Source: Litomosoides sigmodontis
Lineage: Eukaryota; Nematoda; Chromadorea; Rhabditida; Onchocercidae
Length of the DNA: 64,000 nt
Direction: 5' to 3'
Assembly (NCBI GenBank): GCA_963070105.1
Contig: OY718806.1
Coordinates: 9,071,365-9,135,364 of the forward strand
Shown here: piece by piece, positions 47,013 to 64,000 of the stretch
How positions within the stretch are numbered: position 1 is the first letter of the stretch
How the letters are laid out: every line of letters begins with the position of its first letter
Notes under the pieces: generated by a model
What the model was told of the DNA's origin: nothing
Database searches by the model: none
What the model saw: only the letters and a program-made list of their open reading frames with translations
Program-made: the position numbers and the translations under genes

Positions 47013-48780
47013 CACAATTTTTGTAATGGACCTTTTTGGGAAGTGGAAAATGATCGTTGGCAAACGATGTTTTATCCAGTATAATATTGCAAATTTTAGT
47101 AATTGGCTTAAAACATTAGTCACTTAGTTAATTTTCAATTTTAATTTCATTCTTTCTTACATCTATCAGTTAATTATCCAGCAGCTATCATTAACATCCG
47201 TCATATCCAGAATTTTGCCGTCAATCCGATCCGATCCGATCCGAGTTATCTGCGTCATTTTTATTCCTCCTCTCCTACATCTTTGTTGTATAGAAGGTGG
47301 TGAAAAAAAATTGCTTGTTACAAGGTTGATAATGCACTTTCTCTTCATAAATGGAGTTTTGAAAAATTCCACTTTCACTCCCTCTCTCCCTCTCTCTCCC
47401 TCCTTCGCTTTCTTCTTTTAACCTACTTAATGAAAAAGTAGCCTGAAAATGAAAAAAACAAGAAGAAAGATGAAAAAGGAGAGACAGAGAAGAAGAGAGG
47501 GAATGCGGTAGGCGAAAAGAAAGGTGTTTCATCGGGTTACAGAAACACTGTTAGCTTATTTCATGAAATTCGCAATTTTGCGAGTTTATTTCTTTTTACA
47601 GATTTACAATCAATCTAATCTCTCTCTTGCTTCTCTCTCCCACTCACTCTTTCTACTTTCAAGTGAAAAAAATTATGCGAAATAACAGGAGAGCAAATCC
47701 GAAATCTTCTTTCGTGAATAACTGAATTTACGTCAGCTGTGCAGTAATAATAAAACTATGATTTCTAAATATGAGAATTTACAGGAACAGTTGTTCTTAC
47801 GGTAACCTACAGTAGCAGAAGCATGAACGTATGAGTCTACGGTAGTGCACAGTATCGAAATATCAACATTTAATTTTTAAGGAATAGGAAAATCAAAATT
47901 TGCCGGAGAATTTGGATGAATGTGATTATCGCGAAGTAACAGCGGCATCACCTGAATTATTATAATGAGGAAACAGTGATTTGACGAAACTAATTCTGAA
48001 AAACGAATTTATATCTTTAAAATTAAAATTTAAGGATGATATAATGCTTGGCAAAAATATTGTCCACTAATAGGTAAAAACGAAAAACTTGCTAGGAAAA
48101 TTAAAAAAAAAAACTCATTCTCGAACGCTTTCACTCCTCTTTGGATGAAAAATATCGTCTACTTTGATCTTACTATTGACATTTAATTTTCACCATTTAA
48201 ATTATATTTCCACCAGATCATCAAATATGGAAAAAATTTTTATTTTAAAATAAAATCCTTATATTATGCGAAATTGCCACTACTATATGATGCATTCAAT
48301 CAAATCTTCTTAACTATATGGATTAATTGCATCTCAAAAAGGTTAAATCCATCCTAACAAGCATGGAATAATAATAAACAAACAACCTTATACTGTTTGA
48401 AGTTAGAAAAGCTTAACGTATGAAGTGTTTGCTTCAAGATTTTTAGCAATCTATGAAAAAATGGATTTTGCAAGTGTACGACGAATTATTTGATATCTTT
48501 TAAAAAAAGAAATCATTAAAAATAATTTTTTTTTATTATTAAAAAAAGTCGCACTTGCAGAAAAAAAATATTATGCCGCTAAAATAATAAAAAAAAATAA
48601 TTTATCCCAAAATTATTCATCAAAAACATTTATTTCATGACGTAAAAACTTAGATGTTGTTGTTTTTGTGGAAAACAGGAATGGAAAATAAGCTCAGCAA
48701 AATACATATTTGTTTATTAAAACGATATAATAATATAATAATAATAACAAATCATAATAATAAAAACAATAATAAAAGTA
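46591..48780. other. Upstream flank of the GPCR gene, no exon recognised
   Basis: AT-rich with small TAA patches (46680-46760), a TC run (46980-47008) and a short ATCCG repeat (47225-47244). Receptor promoter elements must lie here but cannot be assigned. Confidence 0.4.
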
Positions 48781-48801
48781 ATAATGATAATAATAATAAT
48801 A

Positions 48802-52772
<3,971 letters not shown>

Positions 52773-53775
52773 GTGTTGAATATTTACTTTGCTAAATTGC
52801 AAACACACTTTTATATTAGTATAATCCTATTATCTTCCCTTTCAGGCTTCTCAATTAGCAATTGTCATATATTTTCAGTGATTGAAGCAATTGATTGGAA
52901 CGATACAATGGGTGAAAGGAAGTACAAAATATGCGTTAAGGAGGTGAAAAAGGTAGCAAAAAGAAAATTTCAGTGTACATCGTATCAATGAAATAAAATA
53001 CATGAAAGTAAGCATTTGAAAAAAAAATTTAATTGGAAAATTTAATTGAATGTTATTTTATTGAACGGTATGATTTATGAATGAATGATAATAACTTCCA
53101 TCTCTCTCTATCTCTCTCCCCTTCCACCCTCACCGTTCATCTGCTTCCTGTTCCAAAAAAAAAAGCTATTACGACTTGAAATAATATTTTTTTCATTCTT
53201 ATAGGTAATAGAAGATGGTACTATTAACAAGAATTATTTTGTAAAAATTAATTCAAAGAGGGAAACATTAAAAATAAATTTGAAATTAAAAAAAGAAAGA
53301 ATTAATAGAATTTGTCGCTATCATTAATATGTGACATTTACAAGTGTGATAATTGATAATGAAAGAAATTTCCATTCATTTTTAATTTAATTTAATTTAT
53401 TCATTGTTTTTCGCAACATTTCCATAACTGGAATTTCATCCATCCTATTTCGCCCTCGCCCTCACAACCTTTTCTCATTCAAACGTCTTCTTTTTCTTTC
53501 ATTTAATTCAATGGTTATTTTTCTAAAATTCAATTGTTCAGTTATGTGATATATTAGCGATCATTTCATCTCACCTTCCTTTTTCTTTAATTTCTTTTTT
53601 TTCATTCCAAGAAAATTTCATTTGGTTAGCTGGAAAAGTGCATTACCACCGGAAAGTACACGTATGTCGGAAACGAACATTGCCGATGTTTGAAGTGCTT
53701 AAATCATTTTTTTTTGTTGGAAGGAAAAAAACGATTATAAAATATATTTATTTGTTTATTAAAAAAAATGTATGA
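52773..53775 (+). CDS. Possible secreted netrin-like (NTR/TIMP-like) gene, incomplete model
   Basis: Three pieces look coding. 52773-52952 starts MLNIYFAKLQTHFYISIILL, a signal-peptide-like start, then reads NDTMGERKYKICVKEVKK to a GGTAGC donor. 53205 onward, after CTTATAG, reads VIEDGTINKNYFVKINSKR and reaches TAA by 53329. 53612-53775, after a strong pyrimidine tract and CCAAG, reads NFIWLAGKVHYHRKVHVC. The order resembles an NTR domain (RYKxxVxKV...xFLIAGKVxxxxLHVxxC, as in TIMPs and netrins). The second and third pieces do not join in frame in any way I could find, so an exon is missing, the gene is broken, or the sequence has an error. This is family resemblance, not proof. Confidence 0.35.
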
Positions 53776-56028
53776 ACTTTTTTAAAATCATTATGTCGTT
53801 CGTTCTTCCTTTTTTTCGTTTTTTTTGGTACGAAATTACTGGGAAATGGAATTATGAATAATTTTAGTACGCTTGCTTAATATTTTCATTTAAAAATCTA
53901 AAAAAAAAGCAGTTTTAACTCTTATCGAATAAAAAAATTTGTCGTCAAAAAATTTGAATGAAAGTAAATTTTATTAATATTTCAACAATTTAACCGGACA
54001 GGAATATATGCCATACGAAAGAAAAAGCTGAAATAAATTTCGTCCTTTTTGCACTAAAATTTCATTCATTTTTTTCTCGCTCTCTCTCTCTCTCATTATC
54101 TCTCTTTCTTAAAGTCTATTGTGTCCAAAAAAATTGGCGCACAATCATTGCAATTGTTGCTAGTTTGGACCAAAAAGTCAAGACTGTTAAATCAAAAAAA
54201 GGAAACGATTTGTGATTATGCAAAAAAAAAATCCACCCAATTAAATAAATTTTTTTCAAACAAGCTATGCACTTTCACTTTTGCTGATTTCATACTTTTT
54301 TTTTGCCCAGAAAATTTATAAATGGAAAACTTTGAATGCATGAAGAATGAATTCGGTTACTTTTAACCAACCAGCGCATCGATTTTTTGTGATCAATATT
54401 ATAGCTAAATGAAATAATACAAAAAAAATATTCCTTCTAATTTTTGAAATCTTTAAAAACATTGATTAATTGCGTTGGAATGTAGCAAATCATCCCGACA
54501 CAAATTGCGAACTTTTTTTTTTCAAAAAAAAGAGAGCACAAAGTCTTCTCATGAAAGGATTCATCTTCTCATCCAATATAGAAATATAATTTAAAACTTT
54601 ATTTTACTCTTGTTAAAGTTAACCACATATTGCTATCATTATAATTTTAAATTAAAATTCAAGTTTGCTTCATAATGGTTGTTATAGGTTTGAGCTTTCT
54701 TTTCATTAAGCTACTATCTTTTTTTTTGTTTACTCAACAAGCTTTTTTTCATTGCATGATAAGAGTTATTTATTTTAAATTCCACTTTCTTGTTTGTTAC
54801 AATCATAAAACTGAACTTTCACAAATGTAAATTAAATAAAAAATAAATTTAAAAATCAAAATTATCACAGCAGCAGTTGTTGAAGTATTGATGGGCACTA
54901 TTACGAAAAGGGAAACGAATTTGCAAAACAATCATGTCAAATATTTTATTTCAAAATTATGCAATACTTTTAAAAGTTACAAAAGAAAAAATGGAATAGA
55001 ACATTTCGCAAAACTTTGTCCCAAAATTACGAAATTGAAAATAACTTGTGAAACTCAACGGAACGAACAAATGAATGAATAATGACATTGAATTATTAAC
55101 GAGTTGATTAAAAATCAATGCTTCAACAAATTCAACATGCATTAACAATCACTGTCGCGGGAATTGCTTAGAAATCATCAGGGGCGATAGATACGCATGG
55201 ATGATTATGATGAATTAGGTTCATTATTGTTGCTAAATTTTAACATATTAAAAGTGTAAAAATTTTTAACAAAATATACAAATAAATTTATTATAAAATT
55301 AAATTAGAAAGTTTTTTGTCATCAAATGAGCAAATTCTTGGCAAAATTTTTTTTTATGAACAAAAGTGAGAGATTCTGCTTAATTTTACAAATGCTTTTC
55401 CAATTAATAAATGCTCATTATAGGAAAAAAAACTGTAATTAATTTCAAATGTTGCAGAAAACTTTTGAATTTATTATTTTTAAAAAATTTCTGAAATACG
55501 TATACAAATCACTAATTACGAAGTTACTGTGTTACAAAACACCATTGATGTCGATATTCTAATTCACGTTTAAGCATTATTTATTAGCAAATATGAATTA
55601 TACATTAGCTTCACGACCTCACTGTTTTTTTTTTTGGAATAATTTTATTATTTGAATAAGCTATATGTTTGTGGTACTTCCAAGCATTAGCGAAGCACAA
55701 TGATGAAGAAGTATGGAAATGACCGGAGAACGAATATCAAATGGAAAAGTTCGCAGCATTTCAAGGTCTGAATTCATTTTTTTGATAGCACATTTAACCG
55801 TAAGTGCTAAATGAAGTAATTTTTTTTAATAAAACTGTAAAAAAAAATGATTTAGCATGAATTGTTAGTTCGATAAAAATTGTAATTTTCATAAATTTAT
55901 CATTTTAGTAGTTTCTACTGCTTCCGAAATTAACAGTAGCCAAAAGAAAAATAATTTAATTTTCCACAAATTGCTGATTTTTATTCGTAATTAAATTTTT
56001 TAGAGTTGAAAAGGAGAGGCAGAAGGGA

Positions 56029-56059
<31 letters not shown>

Positions 56060-58083
56060 CAGAGAAGGAAGAAAATTTGAAAGTTAGATATAATTTTTTT
56101 CAATGCTTTTCAAAAAAATCTTCTCTGCCTACTTTTTCATATATATTGGTTGAAAGGGTATTGAGTGAAGCATACTATAATGCGCAGTAAGCACATAGTA
56201 GACTAGAGAATTGTTAAACTAACTGAAAGCATTTCAAAATTAAATTAGATAATGAAAATTTCGAAATAGAATGTTAAATTAAACAATTCTAAACTTCTTA
56301 TCATTTGCCGCATTTACCTGTTATGTTTGTTGTTTTTTTCGAATAAACTTAAAACAATTTCTGAATAAATTTATTCAAAATTTTAAATAATGTGCGTATA
56401 CTGATTGTCTGTTTTCTATGCCTGTCGTTTGATCACATTAATTCATAGGTTGATGGAACAGGTAATACCTAACATAATGCATTTTTAAGAAAGTAATTAA
56501 TTTTGCAAATGTTTTAAAAATGAATTTAAAGGTCGAAATTTTCATAAGGTATAGTTTAATCAAAATTTTCTATGGAATTGAATGAATAAATTTTGGTTGC
56601 ATTCATTAACTGGAAGCAAAGAACGGTGCAAAAATTAGGAAAGTGTCGGATTTGATTATAAACATTTGTTTGAATGAAAGATGTTTTATTTTAATATATC
56701 AAATTGGTACGATTTTTTGGATGGAATAATTAACTCATTTGAAAATTATTTAACATGAAATTAAAAAATTGTGCATAAGCAAAAATTAAAAAAATTTTTT
56801 TCAGCAAAAAAAAACTTATCATTTATTAATGTAACCCCAAAATATATTCTAAAATACATGTTCGTCCAAAGGAAAGCAAAAAAAAATCAGCAACAGTAAT
56901 AGCAATATTTGTCATAATAATTCATAATTTTTTAATTTCAAAATAAAATAAAATAAGTAACTAAACTTTTTTCTCTTCCCTTATCCTTTCACTGCTGTAT
57001 TTTTTTTTAAGCAAATATTAATGCCGTTGTAAAACAACTAAAGTTCAACTACTGTGCAGTCTTTAAAAAGACGAAAATTAATTTTTCGTTGAAATGTCAT
57101 TTTTAAAACAATCAATCAATAATAATTGCTCAATTTTATTTGAACAAAAAAAAGTATTTGTAAATAAAGTTAAATGATTGCGTGAAAAAAATTTTATCAA
57201 TAAGGCGATGCTGTCGAAGAAAGAAAAAAAGCAAAAAAAAAGAGACCTGCTGAATGGTGCAGCAGTCAGTGGTAAGATCTCTTCGAAGAATCAAATTTAT
57301 CTGTTCATTTCTTGAAAACTAATATCGAACAAAAAAAAAAAGCAAATTTCCAACAAAGAAAAAGTTATTAAATAATTTCTCTTTAGCGCAACTTTTTTTA
57401 AGACAAATCCAATTCAAATTCGAATAATTGTCACGCCTTAGTGCTTGCGCGTAATAATAGCTTGAGCAATGCCTTATCATATTATATTTTTTTCTACGAG
57501 TGGACATCATATTATTCATATTAGGTAACCTATCACCTTCAAAAAAAGGTAGAAAAGTAAAGATTTGGAAAAAAGAACGAAATGAGCTTAATTTTCTGTA
57601 CGTTTTGGAATTCTTGGATTTTTTAGAATTTCTGGGCATAATTAAGTTAAGACACAAAGTTAGTTTAACTGAGGAGATAGGAGACGGAGAGATGAAGAGA
57701 GGGAGGAAGGGAGGAGTGGGAAATTTTACAGCAGTTGAAATAGTTTCATTGATAGGACGATGATGGTAGGTGAACGGGAGGTGGTGGTCAACATATCACA
57801 AGCGGTGCTGGTATATCATACGGACGTCACCGCTGCGTTCACTTATCTGTGTCCTTGTTAAATGCTCACTTCATACGTTGTTCGCGTGCTTAAATTTTTC
57901 TTTGATAATATGTTAGAGACTGTAAGTAATAAGCAAAGCGATTACTGATAACGGGCATCATTGGGGATGATAAGATATGATATACTAATTGATTTTTGAA
58001 CTTCTTACATTTCTCATTTACAAAACACTGCCAAAATTTATTATAATTCAATAAATTCATAATAAAAAATTACAATAATAAAA
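53776..58083. other. No gene recognised
   Basis: AT-rich, with A and T homopolymers and a GA run at 56031-56053. Frames at 57319-57657 (-) and 57500-57763 (+) overlap each other and show no recognisable family. Confidence 0.4.
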
Positions 58084-58102
58084 AATAATTAATAATAATA
58101 AT

Positions 58103-62848
<4,746 letters not shown>

Positions 62849-64000
62849 CTAAAAAATTACTAGGAAGTAATGATTGTTATTGCTTATCACTGATGGAAAA
62901 ATTAGTGACAAATATTCCGGATGATAGTAATGGATATCAGTGCACCAATTTTTTAGTGGAGGAAGAGAACGATCCAGTAACTGTTTATTTCTATTCACTG
63001 ATAAAAAAATTCATCCGATTATTCTCCAAACCATTTCCACATCAGGGTATTTTTTTAAGATAGCATCTTATCAACAACACTTTATCACAATCTTATCATA
63101 CCATTGATATTTGAATTAATCATATTCAGTACGAATTCTTACGGCTAGATTTCAAATTCACGCACCGGATATCAATTTTTGCATTCTTACATTAGGCTAA
63201 AATCTGCAATGAAATTTAGAAAAAATTTTTTTTCGTTTTTGTTACAATTATCTAACAGATTGTTACAGCTCTAATCAGTCGAAAAGCATTGGAAGGTAAT
63301 TGGAGCGATTTTAAACAATCACTTCCTAGCACCTATCGACAGGTCTGGCTTATTTTGTTTTTTAGTATGTAAAATTTTACACTTATTAGTGTCAACTAAA
63401 AAAGGACGTTAGAATGATATGATGTGGCTGATGAAGGGAGTGTGATGGAATTGGAGGTGTAAGTGAATTGTGGAATGGAAGAAGATGTGAGACAAAAGAA
63501 GGTCAGGAAATTATCATATGACGCAATCGTGACAGCGTTGTAAGTGGAACTGAATGGTAGAGAAAATTGAACGATCGAGATAATTTTATAAATTTCCCAC
63601 TCATAAAATTCCACTGATTGATCTATTTTCATTATCACTATCAAATGATAAGCGCATACTTGTAGTGTTTCGATTTTCATTATCATTATCAAATGATAAA
63701 TGTATGCTTGTTGTAGTGGTTAGATTATGAGTCGTGGTGGATTGTCTTGGGAACATTAATCGTTATCACCACCGTCTTATTTTCCTCGTTGTACATATTC
63801 TACAGTACGATAAAATGTTGCATTGCATCAAGCAAAACGAAAACAACCGATCGAAAGCGCGATTGCTGTAAACGACATTTACTTAATATATTCATTACTA
63901 TATTCGTCCTCATTGATGTGTACGTAGTTTATGATTTTTAATTTTATAGAAATTTATTTTATTTTTTATAACTTTATATACACATATCAGTAATTTCAAG
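62849..64000 (+). CDS. Prominin-like membrane glycoprotein, partial (runs off the window end)
   Basis: Exons 62849-63046 (phase 1 in, phase 1 out), 63269-63342 and 63717 to about 63919 join in frame. The first encodes a lumenal region with Cys residues (NDCYCLSLMEKL) ending FIRLFSKPFPHQ. The third encodes YESWWIVLGTLIVITTVLF, a transmembrane helix followed by a cysteine-rich cytosolic loop (IKCCIASSK...DCCKRHLL), then a second hydrophobic helix (LNIFITIFVLIDV). Prominins have the same order: FLYVVQPRDFP-like segment, TM1, CxC-rich small loop, TM2. The 5' signal-peptide exon was not identified, and the rest lies beyond the window. The last exon may end at 63919 (GTACGT donor) or read to the stop at 63941. 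Confidence 0.6.

Noticed and set aside
57319..57763. Overlapping 112-aa (-) and 87-aa (+) frames
   Set aside because: Low-complexity Lys/Phe/Asn composition, mutual overlap, no splice or family support.

Overview
The window is AT-rich eukaryotic DNA with intron-rich genes. Introns are short to medium, 3' splice sites read TTTCAG/ATTTCAG, and there are very long TAA, TA and CA microsatellites. Gene content, at least two apparent GC-AG introns and a start codon two bases after a TTTTCCAG site (a possible spliced-leader acceptor) suggest a nematode, perhaps a spirurid/filarial one; the clade is an inference. No rRNA, tRNA, CRISPR array, prokaryotic operon or intact transposon was seen.

Layout. 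(1) 1-8.5 kb: no gene recognised; repeats only, including a 60-bp palindrome, a 0.77-kb TAA array and a 99-bp tandem duplication. (2) 8522-28076 (+): a plasma-membrane Ca2+-ATPase with 22 constitutive coding exons (1085 codons in frame), a candidate 33-nt cassette exon and alternative 3' ends that swap the calmodulin-binding tail. (3) 30721-34571 (-): an 11-exon SMYD-type MYND/SET protein of 533 aa, convergent with the pump. (4) 37161-40222 (+): a 10-exon MAP kinase kinase of 362 aa, closest by motif to MKK4. It diverges from the SMYD gene, and a degenerate ~29-bp tandem repeat lies just upstream. (5) 41247-46590 (-): a 7-exon biogenic-amine GPCR of 384 aa, tyramine/octopamine type, convergent with the kinase. 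(6) 46.6-62.8 kb: gene-poor, with two TAA arrays of about 1.2 and 0.9 kb and fragments of a possible secreted NTR/TIMP-like gene near 52.8-53.8 kb. (7) 62849 to beyond the window end (+): exons of a prominin-like membrane protein.

The genes share no pathway that can be read from the sequence. Several could act in signalling (Ca2+ extrusion, amine receptor, stress kinase), but this is ordinary eukaryotic gene neighbourhood, not an operon.

All gene models were spliced by eye. Reading frames close exactly in the pump, SMYD, MAP2K and GPCR models, which is strong internal support. The main irregularity is a 2-nt frame discrepancy in the pump's conserved A domain. The most unusual structural features are three near-loopless perfect palindromes and the 29-bp repeat. 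No clearly new biological system was identified.
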